From positions 868,001-932,000 of the forward strand of contig CP137868.1 of the NCBI GenBank assembly GCA_034406715.1: a stretch of 64,000 nt of DNA, read 5' to 3'. Below are positions 42,552 to 54,953 of this stretch, piece after piece. Both the position numbers and the translations under genes were made by a program. A model generated the notes under the pieces. It worked only from the letters and a program-made list of their open reading frames with translations, was not told where the DNA came from and did no database searches. Within the stretch, counting starts at the first letter, position 1; the number at the start of each line of letters is the position of its first letter. This DNA comes from Rhodotorula mucilaginosa. Its lineage: Eukaryota; Basidiomycota; Microbotryomycetes; Sporidiobolales; Sporidiobolaceae.

Positions 42552-45500
42552 TCAAACATCCTCGACATCCATCGTCTGCTCCCCGATCTCCCTCTCCAGG
42601 ACCTGCTCTTCGCGGTTCATCTCGACGTCGCTCAAGTCCGACTCCGGTTCGCTGATCAAACCTTCCTGTCGGCGACGCTCGAGCTCTTCCGCTGCGAGCT
42701 CCTTCGCCAGAGAGCGACGGGTCGGACAGTCACAGACCGAAGGGAAGAAGCCCGGGTCTGTGTCAGGAAGCGAGCACGCTCGCAGGTCAGCAAGCAGGAA
42801 AGGGGACGAATCGACAAAAGGGGGCGACCTACTCTGGCTCAGATACTGGAGAGCTTCCGAAGAAGCAAGCCGTTTCGCGGTCTTCGGATTCGCTGTCTCG
42901 ACGCTGCCGAGGACCTGGAGCTCGTGAATGGTCAGCTTCGACCCGAGAGGTGCGGGACCAGAAAGCTCATCATGCGAGCGCACCATGTTGTGAGCCACGA
43001 CTGAGCAGCGGGTCAAGCGCTGGACCAACTCCCCAGTGCGAGGATCGAAGCGCGCTTCGAGCGTCGAAGAGGCATGCGAAACTGAGGGAGGAAAGACGGG
43101 TCGGCGGCGGGCGGGCACGAACGGCGCAAGGCGATGCACGTACCATCGTCGCACTGCGCGGCCTGAGCGGTCTCGAGCAGGACACGAATCGCATCGATTT
43201 TGAGCTTTGTCGGGCTGATCCACTTGGCGAGGAAAGGCGCGAGGATCCTGTCGAAAAGCTGCTGCGGAACGACCGGATCGAAGCCAGAATCGATGTAGAC
43301 AGCTCCGAAAAGCGACTCCACGATATCGGCGACAGCCTGTTGGGGTGGCATGAGATGAGTGAGCCTGCGGAAAGCCCAAGACGCAGGAGTTACACGAGAA
43401 CTTCGTACTTTCGGGGGATCGAGCGTCAACCAGTAGGGCCTCGGCTCCCGCGCCTCCTGCTCCGCCTCGAGGAGTTCCTTCTCTTTGGCGGCGACAACTC
43501 GCTCGCGATACAGTCGCATGTTGGTCTCGAGTTGAGGGTGGTCGTACACCAGGAAGCGATCGAGGTCGAGTTCGACTGCGAGAGCTGCGAGCGTCTCGTT
43601 CGAGACGCATGCTCCCTTGAGCTCGGTCAGGTGTCCGGGGCCAAGATCACCACTCCAACGGTGCCAGCAGTACCGGACAACGTGGAAGTCGAGTACGGCA
43701 TCTCCGACCCACTCGATCCGTTCGAAACTGACTTCGTCGAGTTTGGAAGGGTGCGTAAAAGCCTCGCGCAGGAGAGCACCGTGGCGGAACGTGTAACCGA
43801 GAATTTTCTCGACGATTTGAAGATCTGACACGGCCGCGCGAACTTCGCCAGGCACGCCGTACAGACGCGAAAAGTCTTCCAGGGTCGTGACCGTACCGAT
43901 TTCGACGCCTGTTCAACAGAGTTGCGAGAAGAGAATCAGAGAACGCGCTCTCAGGATCCAGCCTGATCGTCGGACCTTACCGAGTGATTTGATCGCCATC
44001 AGGGCGAGGGAGAATGCCTCGCGCAAGCCGGAGCGCTCGAAGCCCGTTTCCACCGCGGCACCAACAAGCGCCTCGACGGCATCGGCGATCGTCTTGTCGC
44101 CGATGATCGCGGCGCTTGGCGGAGGCTTGTCCTTCTCGTCAGCAAAGTGCATGTTCGGCGGGACGAAGTGGCGTGAAGTGAACGGTCGAGAGACGAGGAC
44201 GGAAGGAACACCATGGCGCTTTCCGGCCTCGAAGAGGTAACGGTTGTTGACGAGTTCGAGGCGGAGGCGATGCATGATGCCCTCGTGAGTTGTGCGCTCT
44301 TGCGAAACAAAGACGAAAGTCGAGACCAGGTGCTTCAGGATCTACGGGAAAAGAGCATAAGCTCCACATCAACAACGCTGGAGGATGTCTTGACGCACCG
44401 AGTCGCCGAGAAGCTCAAGCCGGTTGTAGTCCAGCCCGCCGGCTCCAGCGGACGGGGACGTGAGTGCGGTCCGGACATGCTCGTGCGCGAGCTTCCCGCC
44501 GAACGTTTTCGAGTTGAACTCGTCGACCAGGCAACGTTGCTCAAGATCCGTCATGAGGGACGGGAGCATGAGAGCAGTGCGAAAGATGGACGCCGGCAGG
44601 AAGTGCAGCAAACAAGTCTGTGGCAAGCCGAGTCGCGGCAACTTCGATAGGAGCTTCTTCGGATTGGGCGTGACATCGTTCCGTGGCGTGCGCGTGAGGT
44701 GAGTGGCCGTTTTGGGCATCTATTGGAGAACAGTCAATCGCGTCCGATCATAGACCGGTCTAGCATGGCCAGCGTACCTTGCTCAGCTCGATCAAAGGCT
44801 GCTCTTTGTGGACGTGGAAAGAGTGGAACTGGGAACGATCCGTATCAGTCAGTGCGGAATAGCAGCAGCAGCGAGTAGAACACGCACGAAAGCGTCGTTG
44901 AAAGACAGGTAGTAGTCCATCAGCGTGTCGAATCCGGCGTCGCTCTGCCTTCCTGGCGGCAGAGGTCCGAACGGGCGAAGATCAGGCATGACCCGCTCGA
45001 AGAAGTAGCTGTAGACACGCGCTGATCAGCCCCGTGACTGCTGCCGCTTGACCAAGAGAACAGACTTACCGACATCCGTTCTTGGCTTGGTCAACGATGA
45101 CGGAATCCTCGAGCCCACTCAGATCCTTCCAGTCCAGCCGGCGCTCCTTCTTCTGGACGCCTCGTTCCATCGCGCTCCAGTCGAACGATTCTTGGCCGCA
45201 AGACTCGTTGATGTTGATGTTCGCCTTTGGGATCGCCAGCATGTAGACGAGGTCGAGCTCTTGCCGTTTGCCATCCTCGTCGATGGCGCCTCGAACGATC
45301 CGGAGTCGTTTGTTGAGAATCGATTGCCAGAGCTGGACTTGGAACGCTGCCAGCGTCTTCCGCTGGGCTGCCGTGAGGATGACGGAACCGAGTGGCGAGG
45401 CAAACACCTCCAAGGATTCGCCTTGCAAGAACATCGTCATTCCGGGAAGGGTCGGCAGCGCGTTGCGAGTCAAGAGGAAGAGCGGGCGATAGAGCTGCTT

Positions 45501-48500
45501 GTCGTGGACGATTTCGCCTCGTTCTCCGCCGAAATGGAGCGCCGCCAGGTGGAACGTCGTTTCTTCGCTGCACGGGCTTCGTGGGATGAAGACGTCCGCG
45601 ATTTCGTGCTCGTACTCGACTTGTCGCTTCTTCGATCCGATCGGCTCAGCGCTACCCTCCTCGACGACTTCCTCCGGAGGCAGAGTGCGAAGAGGCAAGA
45701 GGTGCTCGTCGAGACTGCCGACGTTGCGGAGAACCTTGCATGCAGTGAAGGCGGCTTCGCGCTTAGCGACGCGAGCGCTGACGCAGAGCGCTAACGGTTC
45801 GAAGTCAGCATGTGGACCTGTCACCCTCCACCTGTCTCCGAACTCACGTCCAGTCACGACCCTGACGCGGGAGGCACTTGGAAGAACGACGGTGCAGGAG
45901 AATTGACGATCGCCGAACTCGTTGACACCATAATCGTTGACAGTGTACTGTGGCTGACTGATGCTGAAGGCATCCGATCGCGGCAACGAGCGGGCGCTGG
46001 AAAACAAAATACCCATCAGCCTGGGTCAGCCTTCGGCATTGGGCACAACTTACTAGCGCTGTAGGAGACTCAGAGCCGAGTGCGGCGTGATCGTGGCGCC
46101 CGTCGATGGCTCGGTATAGTAGGTGCAGCGCTCGTTCGCGGCCCCGAAGAAGTCGAGCTCGTCCGCGGCCTCTTCTTCTTCTTCGCCGACGGACCGGTCG
46201 AAGAGGCTGAACATGTCCTCGTCGAAGCGCGAAATCTGTACGAGCTTGCGCTTCTCGGCCACGTTGCCTGTACGAAGGAGCAGTGTAAGCAAGGGTGTCG
46301 AATGAAAAGGAGCGTCGGCATCCACACCTTTTTCGCAGAAGAGCAAGTAATGGCTGCCAGGCGCGCGGGCGCGACCCTTCGACTGGATCATCGAGATGTG
46401 GCGCTGGTACAAATCGAAGCGAACGATGAAGTTGCAGGGCTGGCGGCGGCGGATTCTATGTCAGTACTGCATGCCACGGCGAGAGATGTCCGGGTCTCAC
46501 CTGGATGTCCATCCCCTCTTCACACACTGACGTCGCGAGCAAGAGATTGACGTCGCCCTCACCGAAGCGGGCGAGGACGGACGCCTGCCGATGCCAAGGC
46601 ATTTTCGGATCCCTAAAGCGCACAAAATGAACGTAAGCACCAGAGCGAGCAGAACGAGCGAGTGGTGGAACTACTCACATCGAGCCGCCGCGTCCAACTC
46701 CATGGCCGGTCACGCAGTCTACGCGCAACCAGTCGAGCTCGTCGTCGCGCTTGGAGAGCACCTTGAGAATCTCGGCGATGACAAGGGCATCGATTCGGCG
46801 TGCCTTCAGGGTAGGGTATGCGTCAGCAGATTTGTGATATTGAAGACAAGGAGAAGACTTACGACAAAGACGATGCCACGAAAGTCTGCCGCACCGGTCT
46901 TGCAAGCTTTGAGCAGGTCGAGCAGCTTCTGCAGCTTTGGCGACAGTCTCTCGTGTTCGAGGGTCGGCTTGTGCTCTTCGATGGCCCTGCGAGGGAGATA
47001 TTAATCGCCTCGTCAGTCCGGTACAGTGTTTGGAGCTCGCCGGATATAGGCGCACTTGAGCCAGTCGGGGAGATCGAGTTGCGCGGCCGCAAGCATCTTG
47101 TCCTTCAGCTCGCGCTTCATGCGCTCCTTCTCCTGCCTGATTTCGGCGCGCTTCTGCTCGGCGCGAGAGAGCTTGCGCGCCTCTCGACCAGTTTCGATGA
47201 TCGGCTTCTGAGGGGCGGCATCCTGCAGATCCGTCGCGGCGAGCTGAGCGCCGAGCGCGTCGGCCTCGGTGGCAGCGTCATCTCCGCCTTCTTCCTCGTC
47301 TTCGTCCGACGACTCGGGAACATGCGGGAGCAGCTTCGCCTTGTGACGCTGGAGTGCGAGGTGCCAGACAAGATCCGCCGCGTCGGGACCGAGGGTCCGC
47401 AAGACCGTCTCTGCGCTTGCGAGGCACCGCGAGAAGTGGTCATCGCGGACGACGACCTTGTCGAGAATCGCGAGGTGCAAGTCGGTGAGGAAGTACTCAG
47501 GCGGCGGGTCATAGTCGATGCACAGGACGGTCGGACGGGCGACCATCGAGCGGAGCTCCGCTTGCGTTTCAGGCGGCGCAGTGACGAGTCTGTGAGGAGG
47601 ACGAGTCCGCTCGCGTGAGCTCAGGTCTACTGGGGCGCAGGCGACCCTGACAAAGTCCTCACTTCGCATCGAAGAGCGCTTCGAGCTTTTTCGCCTCCTC
47701 GAGACCTTCATTCGAATCGAGCGGCGATGCCGTGAGTCCCAGGATCCGAGGACGTTTTGCGAGCGGAGCGCGATGGTAAAAGTCGCGGAGGATGCTCGCG
47801 AAAGGGCTGCGCGGCGAGACCCCGTCAGTGCAAGGTCAAAAGCACGGTGTGACTTCCCTCGCTTACTTGTTCGACTTGGCGTGGTGCGCTTCGTCAAAGA
47901 CGAGAAGCGAGATCTGCTCCATCTGGATGAAACCGTGTGCCAACGAGTCCAAGAGCAGCTGACTCGTCACGACTAGGCAGCTGCACCGGAACGAGGAATG
48001 TAAGCGCTCTTCTCACGCTGTCGAAAGAGGCGAGTAGTGAACTTGCTCGTAGGTCTCGAAGTTGTACTTCCACTCCGAAGGGCTGCACAAGTTGACCCCG
48101 AGCGCGCCGAAGAGCTTGCCAACGCGAATCGACGTGCTGCGGCAGGAACGTCAATCATCGGGCAAAAGACGCGAAGTGGTGGTCCACACTCGAAAACTCA
48201 CTTGCGCGCGAGGACGTCTGCCTGCTGATGGACGAGCGGGACCGAGTTGGTGAGGAAAAAGATCATGCGCGGCGGCGAGTCCAAGGTACCGGCACGGCGT
48301 TCGGCTTCGCGTGCATGGATCCATTCACTCAAGAGAACCTGTCGCAGAAAATCGTTCGGGTCAGTAGACGTCGCCTGTTTTCACGCATTCTCCTCAAGCT
48401 CACCGCCACCAAGGTCTTGCCGGATCCCGTCGAGAGCACCGTCAGAATGTTGCTTTCCTTCGCGCGCTCGAGCAGGGCCGCTTGATACGAAGTCGGGATC

Positions 48501-49933
48501 AACTTGCGAGCCGTCGAAGCTTCCGAGGCGTTCGGGTTCGCCTCCGTGCCCTCAGAAGTCTCGGCGCCCGACTTCGCCTTCTCGTCCTCGTCCTCGTTCG
48601 TTTCGAGCCGTCCGTCGACGGCCTTGCCGTTCTTGGGCCGCTTCGGAGCCTTGTACTTGTCCTCCTTGTCTTCCCAATCGTCACTCATCTCGTCCGAGAG
48701 GTAGTCGAACAATTGCGGAGCGCGCTGCGGTTTCAATTTCTTCTTGCGACGCTTGCCGGCGAGGACGGCGGCTGCCGATTTGAGCTTCGGCTGAGCGCCG
48801 TGGAGGAGCGGCAAGGCTTTTGGCAAGTCGTCGAAAGCCTTGGCAGCTGGAACGGCGGCTGGTACCTCGCTCGGCGCGGAGACGGGCACGGAAGGTGCGG
48901 TCGTTGCGGGAGCGAGAGGCGCTGTCGGCTGGGTCGCGGGCGCATCGTCAGGCTCAGCCACGTGAGCGGCAGCCTCCGACGCATGGCTGGGAGGCGAGGT
49001 CATCTCCCCGCGTTGGCCTTGAGGGAACGAAAAGGGCTTGGGCGGAGGAAACGACGGCGCCTTTTGCTGCCCGGCGTCAAAGATGTCAACCGTCGCGGCG
49101 GCGGTAGTCGGGGACTTGACGCTTGGGGCTCCCATAACGGTGGACGCGACGGAAGTGGTCGTTTCGACGACGAGATCTTCAGGATCCGCGTCCTCGCCGG
49201 AGGCTTGAGGCTGAATTCGCGCCGTATGCGCGCCCACCGCGGCGCCCTCTTCGTCCAGCTTGGCGTTGGCGTCGTCGGCTGTGGCCTCGACCTGTGCAGG
49301 CACGACAGGAGCCTCGTCCGAGCTGCTGTCGTCGACGTCCATCAATAGCTCGCGTCGAAGAGACTCGGCCGCCGTCTTTTGGCGCTTGGTCCGCAGCTCG
49401 CGCTGGTGCTCCTCGAGAACCTCGGCCGGGCGGCGACCAAGCACGGAAGCGATACTCGAGTTGAGAGCATCCCCGCGAGGACGAGTGAAGGCGACTTGAC
49501 CCGTTTGGGACGCGACGGCGGCGAAATTGTCGGGCGGTGCGTCCTGATTCTGCGCGGGGCCGGGTCCCTGCTTCTGGAAGGCGCTGGCCTGACTCGACAG
49601 GGCCTTTCGACCGCCCTTGATCTTCTTGCGGCTGCGCGGCTGCTGTGGGGCGGGGGTCGAGGCGGAAGGACCGCCGCCTTTCGTGCTGTTCGCGGCTGAA
49701 GTCGACGCAGACGCGGGCAGGACGACGCGGCCGCCGCGAGGCCCTCCGCTCGTCGTAGTAGCAGCAGAGCTGGAAGCTTGAGATTTTTTCTTGCGACGCT
49801 TCTTGGGCTTTGGACCGCCGAGGGGGGCGGAAGCGCGACCCGAGGGGGTGGTGAGTCGAGTCGCGGCGACCTGAGCCGGGTTGGACGGCCCAGGAGCGGC
49901 GGTCGGGGCTGTCCCGCCGGCAGGGTCGCTCAT
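42552..49933 (-). CDS. DCL: Dicer-like ribonuclease with long N-terminal extension
   Basis: Dicer cuts double-stranded RNA into small RNAs. The gene is split into many short-intron exons; the first is 48404-49933. Domains in order: a 500-residue low-complexity N-terminus with Lys/Arg clusters ([19 protein letters not shown]); helicase motif I 'STGSGKT' at residues 501-507; DExH '[12 protein letters not shown]' near 47890; 'GLTASP' near 47735; motif VI '[10 protein letters not shown]' near 46375; and a Dicer-dimerisation-like '[11 protein letters not shown]' near 45940. RNase III-a follows ('LELLGDS' near 44420 and 'DAVEALVGA' near 44075), then RNase III-b ('[10 protein letters not shown]' near 43710 and 'DIVESLFGA' near 43325). 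A C-terminal dsRNA-binding-like segment ends near 42840. All four acidic catalytic positions are present in both RNase III domains, so the enzyme looks active. No clear PAZ domain, as in other fungal Dicers. Confidence 0.93.
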
Positions 49934-50247
49934 AGCTGAGGTCCCGGAGCTTCAGTGACCGCTCAAAGCACAAACAGAGCGAGTCGGTATCGAAGGAGGA
50001 ACGAGAGCGAGACGGCTTCGTCGCCCGACCAAAAGACAGGAGCCACAGTCACCGCGGACTTGCACGGACCACAGCTTTTGCGAGTCTGAGCAGCTTCACA
50101 CTGTCGAAGCATCTCATGCAAGGGATCAGGGTCTCTAGCGATCGGCTGAGCGTTGCTTCTTGTGCCTCTGTCCGCGACGACCTGCTGGATGAAGCGAGAG
50201 TCGCTGTCTCTCTCCTCACACCGCTGTGTGGTGACTGAAAGAGCCTG
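49934..50247. other. divergent promoter region Dicer / HAD phosphatase
   Basis: 314 bases between two divergent genes; no defined element recognised. Confidence 0.5.
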
Positions 50248-51572
50248 ATGGCCAGGTCAGCTCTTCCTGCGCCCGCTTGATCGTGCCTGACCCGCTGCTC
50301 ACTGTATTCGGCTTGCACTCGACCCAGGCTGCGGGCACTGTTGATCGACTTGTCCGGCACGCTTCATGTCGGCGACGTCGCCACTCCGGACGCCGCTCGA
50401 GCACTCGACAAGCTCCGAGATGCCGGCATCGCTCTCCGCTTCGTGTCCAACACGTCCAAAGAGTCGCGTGCGTGACTGTTTGCTGGCCAAGCCGTCATCG
50501 AGTCGCCCCCCTCTCGCCGATGTCACTCACGGCAAAATCTCTACCATGCAGGGGCTTCCTTACTTTCCAAGCTGAGCAAGATGAGGCTCGATGTCCGCGA
50601 AGAAGAAGTCAGGCCCCCGGTGTCCTTGCTGCGATCATGTGGACCAGCCCATGCTGATTCTGCCCGCTTGCTGCGCTCAGCTCTTCACCTCTCTCTCGGC
50701 CGCTGCACAAGTGGTTCGCACCCGTCGACTCAAGTCAGTCTCTGAGGGAGTCGTCTCGTACCTGAGACCTGCGCAAACTGAGCAAGCGCGCCAATCCCAC
50801 GCAGTCCATTCTACTTGCTTTCTTCGTCGGCCAGGGAGGACTTTCCCGCAACCACGCCCGGAGCGCACGATAGTGTCGTCGTCGGCCTCGCACCTGCAGC
50901 TTTCGAGTACAAACAGCTCAACGAGGCGTTCAGGCTACTTGCCGGCGAGGAAGGAACGGGAAAGAAGGGTCAAGTGCCGTTAATCGTCACGCACAAAGCG
51001 CGCTACTTTGGCGACAAAGACGGCAAGCTCAGCCTCGGACCAGGTGCGCTTTCCATCACAGGACTAGTCCTCCTATGAAATGCTCTCAGCTGACGTCGGA
51101 AGCTCCGCGCAGGTCCCTTCATCAGCGCCCTCGAAGAAGCATCCGGCGCTCGCGCGGAAATAGGTCAGCGGGCCATTCCCCACCGCACGCCTCGCATACA
51201 TGACTCTAGAGCCTGATTCAAAAGCGACTTTCTTTTCTGAATAGTTGGCAAGCCCGAGCCGGCGTTCTTCCAGCTCGCGCTCGACTCGCTCAAGTCGCTG
51301 TCGCTCTCGCCACCGGAGATAGGAATGGTGAGTCTGACGGAGAGCTGATTCCACACGGCGGCGTCAGCTGACGAGCCTCTCTCGCTGCATAGATCGGTGA
51401 CGATGTGCAGCAAGATGTTGGACCTGCAGTGGCGGCGCTCGGTCTGCGTCGTTATCTCGTGCAGACGGGAAAGTATCGGAGTGGCGACGAGGAAAAGTGC
51501 GAGGCCGGGCGACCAGAGTGGTGTGGCAAAGACTTTGCGAGCGCGGTAGAGTCGATCTTGCAAGATGCTTAG
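50248..51572 (+). CDS. HAD-superfamily phosphatase, HDHD2 type, 269 aa
   Basis: Eight exons close in phase: 50248-50255, 50328-50467, 50552-50607, 50681-50733, 50805-51043, 51113-51163, 51245-51327 and 51393-51572. The first exon is only 8 bases. HAD motif I appears as 'ALLIDLSGTLHVGD'. The second Asp of the usual DxDGT is replaced by Ser, as in HDHD2. Motif II is within 'IALRFVSNTSKES'; a cap-region 'VGLAPAAFEYKQLNEAFRLL' follows, then 'THKARYFGDKDG' and 'LGPGPFISALEEASG'. Motif III Lys sits in 'VGKPEPAFFQLAL' and motif IV in 'IGDDVQQDVGPAV', followed by 'QTGKYRSGDEEK'. Length matches HDHD2 (about 259 aa). Cytosolic phosphatase of unknown substrate. The stop is 157 bases from the LEU1 start, same strand. 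Confidence 0.9.
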
Positions 51573-51729
51573 GTCCGCGAACGAGTGTACAGTATGTCCG
51601 ACCGAAAGGCCGGGTGCCGACCTCGAGGCGGCGGAAGAGCCGCCGGCCGCGTTGGATTTTCGGCCGACAAGTCGACGCGGCGAATCAGTCGTGACTCTTT
51701 CTGGCTTTCCTCACAGCACTCCAAGCAAC

Positions 51730-54597
51730 ATGGTGAGGCCCTTCCAGTACGGTTGCAGACCGCATTCGCTGACACAGGTACTCGCCCACAGACTGGCCCG
51801 CGAACTCTGTACGACAAGGTGAGGGCCTGTCTCGCTTTCCTCCGGACCTTGACTCCGGCGTGGCGATCTCGCCTATATGTGGCTTGGGCTGACTCGCACG
51901 CGCTCTGCATATAGGTGTTTGACAACCACGTTGTCCACGTGGCAGAAGATGGTACCACCATCATGTACATCGACAGGTCAGTCGTCACAACTGTCCACTC
52001 GGTGACGGCGTCCCGGGCGAAGCTGATCTCTCGCACTGTGGACAGGCACATTGTGCACGAGGTAACCTCGCCTCAGGCATTTGAGGGACTCTCGCGCGCC
52101 GGACGCAAGGTTCGCAGGCTCGACGGCACCCTCGCGACCGTCGACCACAATGTGTCAGTCTCCTCCGCTCCCCGTCACACTCTCTCACATCATTGACCGC
52201 GTGGCTGACGAGACATCTGCAGTCCGACTTCGAGCCGGAAGAACTTCAAAGACTCGGCTAGCTTCATCAAAGAGTGCGTAGCCGCGGGACCAAACTGATC
52301 AGCCTCGGAACGGGAAAGCTGATCCGCCTCGAAACTGCGACTGCCGCTACACAGAGCCGACTCGCGACTGCAGGTGGTCACGCTCGAGGAGAACGTCCGA
52401 AAGTTCGGCGTTCAGTTCTTCGGCATGACTGACAAGCGTCAGGGAATCGTTCACGTGCGTTCCAAACGCGATGAATCCAAGGGCCGGAAGCGAATTAGCT
52501 GATAGTCCAGTTCCGTTGGCACAGGTCATCGGCCCCGAGCAGGGATTCACGCTCCCGGGAACCACCGTCGTCTGCGGTGACTCGCACACCTCGACTCACG
52601 GCGCGTTCGGCGCCCTCGCGTTCGGTATCGGCACTTCCGAGGTCGAACACGTTCTCGCGACCCAGACCATCCTCCAGAAAAAGTCGCAAAACATGCGCGT
52701 CCAGATCGACGGCGACCTCGCTCCGGGCGTCACGTCCAAGGATGTCATGCTGCACGTGATCGGCGAGATTGGAACCGCCGGCGGCACGGGATCCGTTATC
52801 GAGTTCTGCGGCACGGCGGTCGAGAAGATGTCGATGGAGGCGCGCATGTCGATGGCCAACATGTCGATCGAGGGAGGCGCGCGCGCCGGCATGTTTGCGC
52901 CGGACGAGATCACGTTCGAGTACCTCAAGGGCAAGCCGCTCGCGCCCAAGGGGGCCGAGTGGGACCAGGCCGTCGAGTTCTGGAAGTCGCTCCGCTCGGA
53001 CGAGGGTGCTCACTACGACAAGGTCGTCAAGATCAACGCGGCCGACATCCCGCCGACCGTCACTTGGGGAACTTCGCCCGAAGACACCGTCTCGATCGAC
53101 GGCACCGTGCCCGACCCGGCCAAGGCTGCCGACGAGGCTGCCAAGGGCAAGATTGAGCGCGCGCTCGCCTACATGGGTCTCGAGCCGAACCAGAAGATCC
53201 AGGACATCCGGATCACCAACGTGAGACTTCAGAGTTTCTCGACTCCTGCTTTCGCGCGAACGTGAACTAACTTTGTCTCCGTCTCGTTGCCAGGCTTTCA
53301 TCGGTTCGTGCACCAACTCGCGTATCGAGGACTTGCGAGCAGCTGCCGCCATCGCCAAGGGCCGCAAGGTCGCCGAGGGTGTCGTCGCCATGGTCGTCCC
53401 CGGTTCAGGTCTCGTCAAGGAGCAGGCCGAGAAGGAAGGCCTCGACCGCATCTTTATCGACGCCGGCTTTGACTGGCGCGAGGCCGGTTGCTCCATGTGC
53501 CTCGGCATGAACCCCGACATGCTCTCGCCCGGTCAGCGGTGCGCGTCGACCTCGAACCGCAACTTTGAAGGTCGTCAAGGTCCCGGCGGACGGACTCACC
53601 TCATGTCGCCCGCCATGGCCGCCGCCGCTGCTATTGCGGGTCACCTCGCCGACGCTCGCAAGTACAGCGAGGGCGAGCGGACAACATCGGCCCCGGTCCC
53701 GTCGGTCGAGATCGCGCCAGAGGAGGAGCAGCACCTGCCGCCGACCATGCAGCAGACTCCCGACGCTGCCGATGACGGTGTCGTGGAGTCGGCGGCTGCG
53801 CCCGAGATTGCCCCGCCCGTCTCGACTGCGTCCGCTGGCATGCCCAAGTTCGAGGTCGTCGAGGGTACGGCCGCTCCCCTCGAGCGCGCCAACATCGACA
53901 CCGACTTGATCATCCCCGCCCGGTTCCTCAAGACCATCAAGCGGACCGGTCTCGGCGTCTCGCTCTTTGCTGCCCTGCGGTATAACGCCGACGGGTCCGA
54001 GAAGCCCGACTTTGTCCTGAACAAGCCGGCGTACCGGAACAGCAAGATCCTTGTCGTCTCGGGTGGCAACTTTGGCTGCGGTTCGTCGCGAGAGCACGCG
54101 CCGTGGGCTCTCCTCGACTTTGGCATCCGCGCCGTCATCGCTTCGTCCTTTGCCGACATGTGAGTCTTCTGACCTCGCCTGCCTTACGCTCTCTCGTCGA
54201 GTTGGGACGGGAGTGCGCGCTGACTCGTGATCTCTCCCCTTGCAGCTTCAACAACAACATGTACAAGAACGGTTCGCTGCCGGTCGTCCTGCCGGAGGAG
54301 CAGATCGCCGTCCTGATTGAGGACGCCAAGGCCGAGAAGCCGCTCGCGGTCGACCTCCCGAAGCAGGTTGTGCGGCGGTCGAACGGCGAAGAGTTTGCGT
54401 TCGAGGTCGACCCGTCGCGGAAACACTACCTCGTCAACGGCCTCGACGAGATCTCGCTGACGCTCCAGCGCGAGGCCGAGATCGCTGCGTACGAGAAGAA
54501 GCGGTCCGAGGTCTGGCCGTGGCTCGACGGCAAGCAGTACCGCGCCGGCAAGATTGGCGTCGCAGATGGCGCCAAGAAGGCTTCCACCGAGTGGTAG
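51730..54597 (+). CDS. LEU1: 3-isopropylmalate dehydratase (isopropylmalate isomerase), 754 aa
   Basis: Second step of leucine biosynthesis: isomerises 2- to 3-isopropylmalate using a 4Fe-4S cluster. Nine exons close in phase: 51730-51732 (ATG only), 51792-51818, 51915-51976, 52046-52153, 52223-52273, 52355-52454, 52525-53220, 53294-54159 and 54246-54597. The N-terminus after splicing is [17 protein letters not shown], the usual family start. Aconitase-fold signatures: '[20 protein letters not shown]', '[19 protein letters not shown]' and '[12 protein letters not shown]' supply the three cluster cysteines. The swivel domain follows after an Ala/Pro/Glu linker, with '[19 protein letters not shown]' and '[20 protein letters not shown]'. 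The fused large and small subunits in one chain and the length match fungal Leu1. Confidence 0.97.
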
Positions 54598-54953
54598 TTC
54601 CGCCCTTACTTTGTAGTCATGAAAATAGGATGCAGTTCAGCTGTACCACCTCCCTATGCTATGCGGGTCCCTGCCCTTTTCTCCGCGGAGGCCCGAATCG
54701 TGAGACGTCGAGACCCTGATCTGCCCGCGTCTGTCTTCGTCTCCCCAAACTCCATTCCGCGTGTATACGCTGTGCTGTGCTGTTCTTTGCTGTCTCGACG
54801 CGCTCCTTAGAGAAGCCCCGGATCCCTGCTCGAGCCGGCTCCCCGCTTCTTCCTCTCGCCGTCGTTCAACCTCGACTCGCAGCGGAGGCACCGCCGCTCC
54901 TCCCACGGACCAGAGTCGGATCAAGACGCGCTCTACCTGCACAACAAGTAGCG
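54598..54953. other. intergenic region LEU1 / IVY1
   Basis: 356 bases; LEU1 3' end and IVY1 promoter. No defined site recognised. Confidence 0.5.
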
